A DNA stretch of 64,000 bases from Branchiostoma lanceolatum. Its lineage: Eukaryota; Chordata; Leptocardii; Amphioxiformes; Branchiostomatidae. Shown here in pieces: positions 43,011 to 56,306 of this stretch. The notes beneath the pieces were generated by a model. The model saw only the letters and a program-made list of their open reading frames with translations, had not been told where the DNA came from and made no database searches. The stretch covers positions 32,057,193 to 32,121,192 of the forward strand of contig NC_089723.1 of NCBI RefSeq assembly GCF_035083965.1, given 5' to 3'. Numbering within the stretch: the stretch's first letter is position 1; every line of letters begins with the position of its first letter. Both the position numbers and the translations under genes were made by a program.

Positions 43011-45713
43011 TTAATCTTCGATGAGAGGCGCATCGTCTTCCTCTGTCGTCATGGCCTGGTTTGCAGCGACACGAGGGTCAGACTCAGCGGGCTGGTAGCT
43101 GGGGGGAGGGGAGGATCCCGTGGGTGGGGCAGAGACCTGTCCCTGTCCCTGGGGTACGTTCGGCTGCTGTTGTGGCTGGAGTTGCGCTGGGTGCGGGTAG
43201 GGCACGGCCTGGCTGGGCTGCTGGAACTGAACATGTGGCACGGACTGTGGCTGCTGCTGACCTGCTGCTTGTGGTATGGGTGTACCCGCGGCGATGACGT
43301 ACTGGATGTTACCTGAGGCAAACAGAAGATGTTTTCAGCGCATATCATGGTTCAATGAGGTTTGTTTTGTTCTTTTAAAAGCAGGTGAAGATTTTAGTTC
43401 GAACTTTGTAATTGATAACTGAGATATCAGAATATCTCCTCCAAGCTAGGTGGCATCATGGTTTCTATTTCATTGTCCCAAACTTACCATGCCCACCTGC
43501 TGACATCGGTTGTGCTACTTGATGCTGCCGGGGTGCAGGAGTGACATTCTGCACCGGAACAAACACAACGTTCCCTTGCGGCTTGGGACCCTGTCCGGCC
43601 CCGACGTTGCCCTGGGCTGCAGCCGTGTTGGCAGGTGTCTGTGTGACAAGCAGCGGTTGTTGGGCCATGGCTCCTGCGGGAAGGGCCGTGACGTGTTGGG
43701 GCTGGCTTGCAGGGAACGGTGTCATGGCGATGGGCTGCCCCCCCTGCATGGCGTACTGACCGGGCATCTGCACCAGTCTGCCGTCTGCGCCAACCTGATA
43801 GGCAACTGCAGGTGCCTGGAAAGATATTCATTGCAGATGAATCTCAAGTTTGAACTTCGAGAGCGAAGCAAATCTTAATCTTCCAAGTGTTAATTCAGAA
43901 CATGTACTAGTATTACTAAAATGTGATGGAAATCTAGTCCTCCCATCATTGTTTATAATACTACCCCAAATAGTGCCCAAAGCGATAAAGACATATGCAG
44001 TTTAGTGTAGTTTGCGTGAACGAACGGGACCTTACCTGGTAGCCACTGTTGTTACATGTATCACAGCAGGTACAACTGTCCGTACTTCCCTCGGTGCAGC
44101 CCGGACAGATCGCGTAACACGTCATCACAGAGGTGGAGATGGCCAGGCCCAGCTCCAGGAGGGCCAGGAGAATCAGCAGGACGTCAAGCGTGACTGTGGC
44201 ACCCTGATATCGACAACCAGATACAAGTCTCATCACTAGCATCCTTCGCAGACTTCTTGGAGCGGCGTCGTTTATCTCTTTGGGGATGCGCTGATACTCG
44301 ATTATTTAGATGGGCCAAGGTTCTCTAATACCGGTGCCGAGGGAGGATCGGCGACATAACTCCCTAAGCCGGGTATTAGAGAGATTCTTGACCCGTGTAA
44401 AAAAAATCACGTATCAGCGATTCCCCCCAAAATAATTGCTACCACTTCAAGAAGTCTGCGAAGGAGGCAATCTCGTCACACAAGCGGTACAAGTGGCCAC
44501 TACTTTCAGGCTGAGAAAACTTCCTTACTCCAATAATTATAAGCACTACTGGTCGTTACATCCCGCTAGGAAGTTACTCAAAAGACCTATGTATGAATTT
44601 TCTCCATCAATTCTGTGTGATTTATACCGGTGCCGTCTTTCTCGATTTAAAGAAAGCTTTCGACACGGTATTCTCCTTCTCGACAAGTTAAGAATGAGTG
44701 GATTCCAAGACACATAACTGACATGGTGACGCTCCTACTTAAACGACAGACTGTATGTGATGATACACGATGTGCATGCTGTCAAAGTATCAATGCAATG
44801 TACATATTGATATAGAAAAGGATTTACCGCTGGACAATCAGGAAAATGCCAGCACCATCCCCACGCATCAGTCGGAATTGCAATGGCCGCAAGGACGAGG
44901 GTGACGGTTCCCGCCAGGATGGACGAAAGGATGGACAGGACCATCAGAGGTATGATCTGTACAAAGAGTAGCACGTTATAAACGGTATTACGGATAACAA
45001 AAACGTACGTAGAGCAGAGGAAGACTGATTCGGTCATGTTTACCTTACCAAAATACTGTACGTATTTCACAACAATGGAACAATATCGTATGCATCTTGG
45101 ATCTCATGAGCGGGCTCGCACCTTAATCGACCCATTTGGGTGTGTTAGCACAAATTTAAACGGTCGCTGACGACTGCATTCCTTTTCTTCTATAGAAGTT
45201 GATGAGCGCATGAACCTTCCTCTCAGGGGTCTACATCAGCAGGTAACACATGTGTGAATAGCACTGCTGACCGACATATTCAGTAGCTACTATTTAACAA
45301 TAAAGGTGGACTTACCATACATTTGGTCTTGCGTTTCGCCGCGAAGATGCCGATGATTCCAGTAGAAAGGAACTGGAAGTACGACAATGATATTCATCAT
45401 GACAAAATGAACGATAAAATCAGTGAATTGTGAATTCTAATAGCACTCCTTACGTACCCTGTTGCCCCAAAAAAAGTGTTTAATATCAAAAGTTTAAAAA
45501 TAACTGAGGATCCATATTGTTCATGTTGCGTCTTACCATCGCTCCAGTCCAGATTGGATACCCAGTCATAAAGAGTCCGCTGCCCGGTATGATGATAGCG
45601 ATGCCCAAAAGTATGGCCAGGGCTCCACACACTATCTGTGTGATAGACAACGCTTTGACGGTGTTCCCGCCAAAACATTTCGGAGTAGGGCGGGGTTGCT
45701 GGAACATATGCAT
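43011..45713 (-). CDS. MS4A/CD20-like four-pass membrane protein gene F (type 2)
   Basis: Exons on the minus strand: 45537-45713, 45316-45372, 44828-44956, 44036-44203, 43488-43815 and 43011-43312; 1161 nt, 386 aa. Start MHMFQQPRPTPKCFGG, TM1 ALSITQIVCGALAILLG, exon 2 as in C and E, TM3 MVLSILSSILAGTVTLVLAA, loop WGWCWHFPDC (two Cys), TM4 DVLLILLALLELGLAI, then the Cys-rich stretch. The tail has an extra GQ pair (PQGQGQVSAPP), a PPPSYQPAE site and the EEDDAPLIED end. It is the most upstream member of the array in transcription order. Intron 3 holds a MITE and a LINE fragment. Confidence 0.82.
44243..44464. mobile_element. MITE with long imperfect hairpin in intron 3 of gene F
   Basis: Outer arms CCTTCGCAGACTTCTTGGAG and CTTCAAGAAGTCTGCGAAGG. 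Inner arms TCTCTAATACCGG and CCGGGTATTAGAGA. About 222 bp; nearly the whole element can fold. Not present in C or E. Confidence 0.75.
44610..44750 (+). mobile_element. LINE (non-LTR) reverse transcriptase fragment
   Basis: Plus-strand pieces read GAVFLDLKKAFDTV (catalytic motif A of non-LTR reverse transcriptases, with its Asp), then ILLLDKLRMSGFQDT, then RSYLNDRLYV. These pieces are in different frames with a stop in the last, so it is a dead fragment. The pattern is of the CR1/L2/Jockey type. It lies antisense in intron 3 of gene F. Confidence 0.8.
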
Positions 45714-46689
45714 GGTTCTGGAAAGACATTAGATTCCAGGGTGAAATTATCAATTAATTATACCAGTCGATAATTTTCACCAACCGAACAACACCGAATA
45801 GAATGAAAGCATTATATAAGCAAAGACGCCTATTGTATCATTTACCCACAAATTATGTAAATGAGGCATTGATTTGCATAATTTATGGCTAATGATGCTG
45901 CAAGTATGAAATTCCGGCATTTACCATCTATGATATTACTAGTATACTGTTTACTCATTGATTACGCAAGTTGTATCTTCATTTGCATGATATCTGTCTA
46001 TGGTCCTCTCTTTTTCAATTACGGAACGTACTTTCATTCAATTTCCTCAACAATTATACAAATTAGATCCTCACATCTAATTATGTCATACCAGAAATCT
46101 GACATTTCCTTCTTGAGTTAACCTCTTACGAAGAAGATCTTAACAAAAGGCGCCCCTTCAATTCCGGGGCCAAAACTACACCAGTTTTTTTAAACATCGA
46201 TCTGCCACCAAAAAAACAAAACCCCACGAGATATCAAAACCGGGATTTCTGCCGCAGTACCATGGAAAGCCGCCCAATGCCCCAAAATATAATCCTTTTC
46301 AGATTTTGTCACAACCTTCCAAAACACCAAATATAAAACTAATCCACCCAGCGATTCCTGGGTTATCTTGATGACAAAGTCACAAACACAGGCACTGCCC
46401 ATGTCAGACTAAAACGAATAACCTTCTTGACGAAGGTAACGTATGTTGTATATAGAGTCGGCCCAGAGACAACATTTTTCATGAGTTCTACGGGTTAAAC
46501 GTATATGTTCAAAAACATGAAGACTGCTAGCGCTAGTCGACGATTCATGTTCAAAGTCCACGGCATTAATATTCCCTCGTTCTCAAATTGTTTTTCCTAT
46601 CATAATAACATTACAGGAAACATTGGCAGATTAAGTTAAGCATTGAGTCGGTCGTATAGTTATACACTAGATGAGAAGTAACGCATGAC

Positions 46690-46850
46690 TTTACCTGCTG
46701 GTGTAACGATGAACTGCGACGTCAGTAACTTCCGTTTCCCCCTGCGCTGGGCCTCACCCAGCGGTGTGCGTAACAGGGTCGAAGGTTAACGTCCTCACGT
46801 GCCTCCCACTTGTTGCTGTGCTACTTTGGCATTTGTGACACGTACATTGC
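46690..46850 (-). promoter_or_regulatory. Likely promoter region, gene F
   Basis: GACGTCAG at 46718-46725, AGGGTCGAAGGTTA at 46775-46788 and the shared block CCTCACCCAGCGGTG. Candidate donors are CAG|GTAAAG (46693-46694) and CAC|GTGAGG (46797-46798) on the minus strand. Confidence 0.45.
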
Positions 46851-46859
46851 CTTGATTCT

Positions 46860-48327
46860 GTATCTGTACCTATATATCCTGTATAACCTCCATTCGGCGT
46901 AACACACCAGCTTCGCAGGCACGCGGCGCGGCAGCAGTTCGTTACATTACACCGAACGACCTAACTTCGTCGTCAACGTGTTCAAATACGTGGATATCAA
47001 TTAAAAGTGATCTCAACACTGCTTCGATTATTTCTGTCTGTTACCGACTGGGTAAATATGAAGATATTAGGCTGTGATAGCAGAATTTTTACACCGTATT
47101 ATAATCAAAATGAAAATTTAAAGCTAATGCAAAATGTCATTAGTTATTAATAACTAGTGTTATGGTGAATGTAACTTGTGACTGTTAGAAAAACTTAAAC
47201 CTGTGTTGCCAACTATTTTTCATCATTTTCTTTCTTATTTCGAAATTAGAGCACATAATGCTGTATAAAAGTGCAAAGAGTACTTTCCTACAGGTATGAC
47301 TGTCACGAGTGATAAATTCTTATACCCTTTCATCCAAAGTGAATGAGGTTTTCTTGTTCAATAATTTAAGCATGTCAGAAGAGTATATAACATTCATTTG
47401 CACAAACATACACATGTAACAGGACGTAAAATATGTAAAAATAACATTGAAAAATATTCCAATCTAGCAGAGCTGTCCTATTTTAAAATGTGCACCTGAA
47501 GAGATGAAAACACATGTACCATGAATATATACTGCTAGATGAGTTAAAAAATAGCATTATGATCATACATAGAAAAATCAATGCAGAGTTTTGCAAGCTA
47601 TTGCCCTGTATGTAATCACCATAAAAACAATGGACTACAGCTCAAAATCGAATATACCCTGTCATCTTTGTTTACATGTTTAACTTAGTAGTAGGCAATA
47701 CCATGGCAATACCAAACAAAGCATCCATGCATTTTCATTAACACCATTGTACAAATATGCTGATATGGTTTGAGGTAAATTTTTACAATTTTTCTTTTAA
47801 AATTTTGAGTGTCTAGAAATACCACCGTTTTCCAATGGGAGAGGGGCAAACACATTTTTGGTTCAGATACTATGCAGCAGAGTTTAACAAGTAGGAAATC
47901 TACACACAAGTGCCAAGTTCAGAGAAATGAGGCAAACAGAACTAAATGTGTTGCCTTTGGAACCCATGTAAGAACATTCAAACAAACCGGAATAACTTTA
48001 TAATGCAACAATACTGATACCATTCCAATAGCAATAACAAACAACATGTAACTTCAAGTCTCTCTAGCTATCTGGGCATTCTCTTCAAAATCATTTGTTC
48101 ATACTGTAGTGAACCTGAGTATCTAGTATGACTGTCCAGTAACTGTCTGAATGTGTGCACATGGCTCTTGAGTGGGCTTGTGACCCAAAGACTTGAAAGA
48201 GTAGACATAGTTAAGGTTTGTCAGTGTAGTATCCAACTCCAGCATCAGACTATCTAGATTGCTGGGGGCAAATGGACTACAAGTGAGTCAGTATGTAGAT
48301 TGCGAACACTACACGTACAGAATGTTG
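46860..48327. other. Spacer between gene F and TAF1C
   Basis: AT-rich, no coding exon found. The part next to 48327 should be the TAF1C 3' UTR; I could not fix its poly(A) site. Confidence 0.4.
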
Positions 48328-51300
48328 TTAGAACCCCATGATGGACTTTCTCTTCTTTGCTTTGCTTGTGGAGGTTCTAGGTTTGGGAGTGATGCTGAGA
48401 GACATGTCAGTGTCTTCTGCCTGGAACCTGGAAGGTGAGAATCCTCCTGGAGTGCGGAGGGAGATCGGAGACAGGAAGGGAAGGGGCGCGGCCTCAGGTC
48501 GAGCAGGTGTGGACGTGATCACCTGGTCACCTGAGGGGTGTCGCTTTCTCTTCGCTGGTCTCACCTGCTCTGCTGTCCCAGACAACTCTCCATCTCTGTT
48601 AGACTGGAGTAAAAGATATACTGCCTTAACCAAATGTGTTTCTATAACATGCAGAATCTTAATGGATGCCAGTCTTATGTGAACTACAAAGAAACAGAAA
48701 GTAAAAAAAACAAGAGATACAGTTTTGTAAAGAAACTGACATCTCAAACTACAAATATTTCATGCATACAAGTTTTAAACAGCAAAGAAATTAATTGTTG
48801 CTGCGGCCTGTAAGCATACCAGCATTTTGGATGACTGACTTCTAAGCTTGTGTTACATTGAATGGATAATGACAAACCAGTATAATCTTTCAAAGATCTC
48901 TATAGTGCAACAAAATGACAGCCTACATCCTATATGTTCCCCTTCCACAATACTGGGAAGCTTCTGACTGCAAAAACTGCTGCAATGGCCTAGTGGGTAG
49001 AGTTTTGGCCTTGTATGCAGTAGGACCATAGGCTGTAGGCCTCGGAAGGAGAGTTTGTACTATATACCGAATATATACCGGGATATCGGGTGATAGGCTG
49101 GGCGGATCCCGAACTTACCCGAAAGCCGACGTCGCCCGAAGAGCGCCCGAAGAGCGCCCAAAGGTGCGCGCCCGAAGGGCGCCCCACAGCGCCGCGTGCG
49201 CCAAGCGAATTCCTCGCGAAGCGAGGAATGAGCGATAGGTACGAAACGTCATTTCAAACAACCTTATTTTCTGCTAATTCCTTTGACTCAGGCACTTGGC
49301 TTGGTGGCGATTCTCATGTTTGGTGTCCTATTTACCCATGGAAAATACCTAGTTGATAATATACCGATGACAAAGGACGATACGAGGCATTTTGTAACGC
49401 CCGAAAATCCTTCTTTTCCCGACATGACCGTTACCAGCAGTATGCATGGCACCGCTGTTCACGGAACAATGACATCATGGCCGGCAGATTGGACCGGGCC
49501 GGTGCCATGCACGCAAGGGGTTTCGGCACCGCTATTAACTAAGCTATCATTATGATAAGCGTTGGAAATGCCAGTATTGTGAACATAGATATCTTATTCA
49601 ACATATATTTGTCTACCAGCATTGTACATGCGTTCCTATTTGCTTCTTACGTACTCACTAGATATCGTCATTCTAGCCAGATTTACCAGCTAAAATTAGA
49701 CGATAAACGTGCTAAACCGTCCATTAAAACGACTATGATGTATCTGCAGTGTAACACATCTTTTGTTAGCATTCTGTTACTTTGTTACGTTGCCAAATGG
49801 GGACTGAAATGGACAGCAATAGGTCCGGATTGGCCCCCGAAAGATCGAAGACACCCCTTCTGGTAACGGAGACCAGGAGTGCTGGTTTCGTACCCTTAGA
49901 TATTTTGAAGTTAGCTCCTCCGAGTGGCTGTCTAGCATTGGACGACGGGGGGGCGTCGGGAGTATTTGCATAACTATGGGGCAGGATGTCTTACGCAACT
50001 GCTCAGCGGGGAAGACAAACTCGCCATTGTTTGAGTGCGCGGAGCTGAGGCCTACTGCCCATGGTAGGACAGGCCATAAAGACTTGTACACACTCACACT
50101 GCTTTACCTCCTTAGCACTTAGGGGCAAAAATGTGGCCAGTGGACTACAGCTTGCATGGCTGTGTGGCACAAAGGCTGTAGGAATGGAAATAGATGCCGC
50201 CCTATACACTACATGGTGTGGGAAGGAGTTGAACTCATCTACATGTATGACTGCAAATCATGGATAAAGGTTGGCAAGTACTAGGAATCAGTCACCCACC
50301 TTCTCTTCAAAGTACTGGTCATAGTCTCCATCCCATGTTTTCAACAGTACTGTGCTGAGGTGATCACTTGATTCAGTGGGGTCAATCAAGTTCATTTCAT
50401 AGCTGAAGGAGAAATGTCAAACTTAATAAGAATGTATGGTGCAAATAAATAATGACGCAACAGCGGGATGACTTATGCTTGTAGATGTTGTTTAAATTGG
50501 GCAGTTCATAAAACATGTGTTTGAAAAGTCCTCAGGTAAGGATGAATCCAGGAGTCTACTCACCAATAACATACTAACTCTAAATCTTAAAATAGTCTTG
50601 GTGGTTTCATGTTTGCATTGTTTGCAGTGACCTCTCCACTGTGAAATCATCACTCCATAAAAACTACAATGGACACTAAACTTTAAACACTGCTTTTGGA
50701 AGCCACCTTTTCCCCCTACTGCTAAATTGAGTCTCCTTGAAAATACATGTGAATGAATGTACAGTACCTGGGCTGTAAGTGTTGTGTTCCATCTATGTCA
50801 CCAAGACTCTGACACGTCAGGATGCTGTTGGTCTTGTGTGCCGCTGACACGCTTGAACTGAACTTGATGTCATGACAACATGATGGACAGATGTCATCCT
50901 GGCCGTCAACATCTACGAGGGTGTTATTGGGCTTACAGAGCGTGCAGCTGGGGTGGGTTGACGTGCCAGCTGAGAACGCTACATAGAGGAACGGTGAATT
51001 ATTCAATGGTGAAAACAATGACAAAAAAAACAATCATACACGGTGTCCTAGCAAAAGAAACTTCCAACAGTTATTAACCAATCAAGCATATCAATTTTAC
51101 GTTTTCCATAGAGTACATGTAGAACCAATATGCTTTATACTATACTGATACCCTAAATGAAATTCATACTCATTTATTAATTCATGGAACACAGATCATC
51201 ACGATGTATTACACACTTCTACAAATCACTACAGTATCTTGCAATAAACCCTTTTACAAAAATCTACCAGAAACATTTTTCCAATGCATCATTTAGACTA

Positions 51301-54300
51301 TTCATCCGTTAGTATTGTTAATCTTTGTACAGTACAGTACTGTTGGGATCATTACCTTTGACAAGGGGCTTGGCATTCATCATTTGAACCAAGCGGTACT
51401 GACGCCTTTCCAAAGGCTTTGCTTTGGCCATGTCTTTATATTGCACTCTTGTCAAGCTGGGATAGCAAACATCTGGGTCCTGTATAGAAAGAAAAATGGA
51501 GTAAAAAATGGAGTCTATGAGTCCAACAGCATTTTTGTCACGTGTATCTTTTAATAGGAATCTATATGTGGATCATGCCTTGTAGACGAATCAACTGCAA
51601 TAGATAGTCTAAGTCTGATGTTTTCCCATTTGTCTAATGAGTTTACATTTTGCAAAATGTGTTGTTTGGTCAAATATTTTACCCGTATTCATCAACTTCC
51701 CAATTAGCAGATAAATCTTGATTTGACTGGGGCCGGTGTTGTCAATATGATGGAGACAAACTGTTCGTCTAGGCACAAAAATGTTTTGTCAATTTGGTTG
51801 ATGGAAAGGCTGCAAGAGAAGGGAGTAAACTGAGGAGAAGAAGGAAGAGTATACCTTCGAGGACAGAGCAGGAGAATATCAACACAGCTGAAAATTGGAG
51901 TCATTACACTGAAAACGTTATTGGACATGTTTGAGGGAGGAGGACCTAGGTGATTAATGTTTTAAGAAGATAACTCTTAATAAGGCTTATGACAACTGCA
52001 AGATGAAGACACATACAATATCAGAATAGACCTACTTGGCTCTGTGCAATGACTCTGTCAACCCAGGATAAGCACCTCTCCATGGACGATTGGGACAAGC
52101 TGATTGGTCCAGATTCAGTGGTTCTGCCTGCTGCTATGTCTGTCCTGTCATCAGGAACAAAACTCTGGTAGAACATGTCACCCATGGAGGTCATCTGGTG
52201 ATTGGGAAATGTAAGGATTAGACTTTTAGAGTCATTTAATCAACAAATGTTACAAAAAAGGTGTTTCAATTTTAGAGGTTGAACAAAGGAAAGTTGATGA
52301 GGAATGTGAAATTACCTGTAAAGCAGTAAAACCTGAGTCTTTGCTTCCGTGCCTCACAGAACACAATCCAATTAGCGGTTTTTGAAGTCTTCTTTCCAGA
52401 TATCTGTTTGAGAAACTACGTTGCCGAGGTGTCAAACATGGCAGCCAACTGCTGACTTTGGATACTGAAAATGGTTGGCTCACAGACACAGGTGGGCAGC
52501 TTCCCTCATTTACATACCGAAAACAGGTGGTTTCCTGAGGTCTCTGATTGGCTAAAAGGATCACATGACTGTTCAAATCGTGGGTCGTATGGCTGACAAT
52601 ATCCATGAACACTGGAGGTGACTTCATCATGTGACTCCACTTCACTAGAGCATTCTGGGGGAACCTCTCGTCAACGATGACCAGAGAATGTTTCATGGCG
52701 ACGATATGTTGAAAACAGTTTGTGGGACAGACTCTACTGAACATGACTCTCTCTCCCTTCATTGTCCACTTTGAAGGAAGGGAAAAGAGGGGTCCTCTGT
52801 CGTTCTGTGGTCTGGACCTGACATCTTTGAGTTCCACTCCAGTGCTGTCTGAGTAGATTAGTAGGCGGGGGTGGGATCCAAAGTGACAGGCTCTCTGTGG
52901 GCTGTCAGACACAAAGTTCAGGGTGCTGTCCTGATCAGGCACAACCTGCTGTAACCTGAGGGCAGAAATAAAGGACTGTGTCAGTCATGTGGAGTCAAGG
53001 CTACATCCTGTCTTGATTTAAAAAAATCTCTAGTCACTATCCAACACCACACTCTTCATATTTTACAAAAAGAAACTAAAACTTTAACAACACACTTAGA
53101 ATCCTTACATATCAATAAAAAAGCACACTTTCAAGTTGTGATTTTTCTTAATCCCTTTCAAGCTGCCTAGCAAATATGTGCCCTCCCTTTGTAGGCTCTG
53201 ATCTCTTTATTAACCATGTCATTGACAGAGGCCCTCATGAGAGGATATAATGCTAGAAAGCAGCTTATATATACTGCTAGGATAACACCTAGGATAAAGA
53301 CGGAAAGATGCAGAAGAGCTTACATAAGTATAGCGCTCTCCAATTTTGATGTGAAAATTTGCACTCACCTTCCATTTGCCCACAGTAAATAAGTTGCCCC
53401 AGTTTCTGTAGAGATGACAACCTCTCCTGCAATGTAGGGACTCAAAGCTACAGAAGTTGGACTCTTGTCAAACTGCACTGTCTGAAGCACCTCTGCTTTT
53501 CCTTGGTCTCCCTCAGTGGGGTCAAAGGACAAAGTGGTACAGTGGTAGTTGCTTCTCACTGCAAACATGTCCTGATTTTGAACTTTTACTGACTCACACT
53601 GAAGAATTCTGCCATTCAGAGAGAACTGCTGAGTGCTGAGATCCAGCACCACTTCTGTGTTTTGCGAAATGACATCGTCATCGCTCTGTTTTACCGACAG
53701 TGTTCCAACATTGAGAACATCTAGGGAAGGAGAACTAGGGTATAGCAGCACACCCTTGCAGTCATGAGCAGTACTGCAGAGCTCCTGGTAGCACACACTC
53801 CCTCCTGTCTCATCTGAATCTGCTATCTGAAAACACAAGATATTGGTTGACTCAAAATGCAGGGAATGTACAAATACCAAAAAGTCAATAAATCCAAAGC
53901 CAAGGGACAAAAAGAAGTTACTTGAGACGTTGTAACAATGACATTGGTCAATGCTGCAATAGCTGCATCCATGCAACTGGTGGAATTGAACCATTTTGAA
54001 TCTCTAGAGAGCTTGCAAAATACAAATTTAGCATTACGAAAGCATGAGCTAGATATTCAATTTCCAACACATTTGTGCATAGATTTTCTGTTTTTCTGCA
54101 TCTTATTTCAGAGCTACAGTGTGTACATCTTGTACTTGTGTATGATGATCAGAACGAAGAGGTTATGGGCAGATAGCCACCTTAGTCAGAACAAACAAAA
54201 TCCTCGGACTTACTAATCTTTCCCTCCATCCTGTGAGGTCTTCGTTGATGTAAGTCTCCAGTAATTCCCTGGGTATGTCACAAAGCACATCATCTAGCAG

Positions 54301-56306
54301 GGCAGAGAAATCAGATGCACACTTCTGCACATACGGCATTCTCACCGGGATCCCATCCCCACTGGAGTACTGGGTGTTCACTACTTTAGTGTACTTCTGT
54401 AAGACATAAAACATGGCAGCATAGGTAGGAGGGGTCAGCAAATATTGTACTTGCATATCAACAAATCCATGACACAAAGAAGCTTTCAATATATGCACCT
54501 GCTACATGTATCTTGTTGAAATGATGACTTTGAATGTTTCCATTACGATTGACATTCTAAAATTGGATGCTGGTATGTTACATTAAACAATCAGGAGCAT
54601 TAAGAACTACTTTCTACTCATTCACCACACTCCAGATTTACAGGTATCGTAACAAAGGTGGTACTACACACACTGGTACGGTAACACAGGAATGAAAAGC
54701 TACTAGTACCTGAAATAAAGAATTGCAGGATTAGGCAAAAGAAAAATAGTTTAAACTGTCAAGTAAACAAACCAAAACGAAATAAAAATGCAGTCCGAAC
54801 CTTTGCTGGCAGGTCAATGAAGAATTCCCACAGCAGTTGTGATGATGTGTTAAACATGATGTCTGCATGGCACTGGTGCAGGTACTTGATTTGGTCCTGG
54901 ACTCTAGTACAGCTGACGAGCTGTCTCCCCTGCCCAGGGCGCATGAGGTACAGCTGCTTCACAACATCTCCTTGGTCCAGATCTTCTACGGAGCAGGCTG
55001 TGGAGAAAACAAGGCAACTGATCTATAAAGATATTCTGGGCACTGTGAAGTCCAACAATATCAAAAACACAGGTCTTTATTGCTGACAGACAATTTCTGT
55101 TATTTCCAGTTATGTTCACTTAATGTCATCAAATCTGTTCCTTTCACAAATTCTTGCATACTGTTACAGGCTGCAATTAGCCCTCAGGCAAGAACTTGTG
55201 AACTTATGACTATAACTGCGTAAACACACATATATATTATCATAACTGCATCAAGCCTGATAACAACGAACGATAACAGAAATGGAGCCTGGCATTTTGT
55301 GATTAAACCTATCGACAAAACTCAACTCAGTTAACTACTTACCAGTTTCGCCAAAAATAATTACTCAAGCAACTGGATAAAATTTTGAAACAGTCATTTT
55401 ACCAGTTTTTTCATTGGAAAGCACATTTTGCTCTTTGAAACTCAGACTTTGTGTATTGAAATAGATTACAGATATAGGATGGTACCTTGATTGGGAGGTA
55501 GAAGAGGTAAGGTGGGTTCAGGTGCATAGAGGGCCTTGTGTTGACCATTGTCGGTCCCACGACACTTTCTCGCCAAAGTGACCAGTCCATCTGTTCCACC
55601 TCTCAAATCTACAGCTTCATACAGGCCATATTCCTGGTATTAAAGAAAAGGGTTTGAGATTAAGAAGATTCTAAAAATTATGGATTGTTTATGAAAATCT
55701 TTCAGTGAATTGAGGATGATAAAGGAACTCCCACTGACTGTAATACTGTACTGTACATGTTTTTTTTTTTTTTTTAACCTTTATTTAACCTTGACAGTAT
55801 GCACAAACATACACTCTTCGGCCGAGGCCGTTTTTCAAGAGTTCAAGGGAGGAGGTCAGGGGAATTTTATGATATAACATTATCTGAAAATTACATGATA
55901 TAACATTATCTGAGGAAAATATCTAATGTTACTACATATTTAATAATGTCATTTTCCCAGCAGAAACAACAGCATTAATGAGCGTAATTTAGTAATGAAG
56001 CCTTTTCACTCGGAGATGTAGCATTTAAATCATCAGAGGAGTGAGGCAACCCAAGCAGTTTTGACACTCGTTCAAAGTATCAACTCAGTCTGTGAACTTT
56101 TTAAGGGTTGAAGTATCTCGAGCCTCATAGGATTAGCACAAGCTCATTGTGATAAAAGCTACCTGAAACAAGTGATGTCTTTGCACAGGGGTCTCCTCTG
56201 TTGGTTTAGGATCGTGGGGGAAAGTAAAACTGGGGAAGGCCCTGGGTGCACAGTTGTAAGACATCTCTCCTGACTCTGCCACTGGGGTTTCATCATCACT
56301 AGCCAT
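48328..56306 (-). CDS. TAF1C: TAF1C, TBP-associated factor of RNA polymerase I (SL1/TIF-IB subunit)
   Basis: Exons on the minus strand: 56163-56306, 55486-55633, 54801-54997, 54214-54396, 53369-53826, 52316-52955, 52036-52194, 51356-51479, 50768-50978, 50300-50402 and 48328-48603; 2643 nt, 880 aa (human about 869). All junctions are GT-AG with agreeing phases. Matches to human TAF1C recalled from memory are AVRSNYHC (human AVRSDYHC), VALSPYIAGEVVIS (human ISLSPHLPGELAIC), VDERFPQNALVKW (human VDERLPLVPMLKW), GDMFYQSF and the C-terminal KKRKSIMGF (human KKPRMGF). The middle is the WD-like beta-propeller part. The C-terminal exon is Ser/Pro/Lys-rich and ends in a basic nuclear-type signal. In SL1 the protein helps recruit RNA polymerase I to rDNA promoters. 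An acceptor just before the ATG (TATCCAG) points to a non-coding first exon near 56771-56930. Confidence 0.92.
48982..49060 (+). repeat. Possible SINE head fragment (tRNA-like)
   Basis: GCAATGGCCTAGTGGGTAGA resembles a tRNA A-box region; no B box follows. Intron 10 of TAF1C. Confidence 0.3.
49085..50050. other. Unusual GC-rich block with two hydrophobic open frames in TAF1C intron 10
   Basis: It begins with short GC-rich tandem units (GCCCGAAGAGC repeated, about 49130-49190) quite unlike the surrounding AT-rich introns. Plus-strand frames of about 90 and 104 aa follow (to 49555, and from 49552 to 49866), overlapping by ATGA. Both contain hydrophobic segments (ALGLVAILMFGVLF; SIVHAFLFASYVLTRYRH; SFVSILLLCYVAKW). 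I recognise no family and no terminal repeats. It may be an inserted mobile element or a captured gene fragment. Confidence 0.4.
55755..55870 (-). mobile_element. Retroposon 3' end with poly(A) tail in TAF1C intron 1
   Basis: On the minus strand a body (ending GGTTAAATAAAGGTT) runs into about 17 A residues. This is the usual 3' end of a LINE or SINE insert. No 5' part is recognised. Confidence 0.55.
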
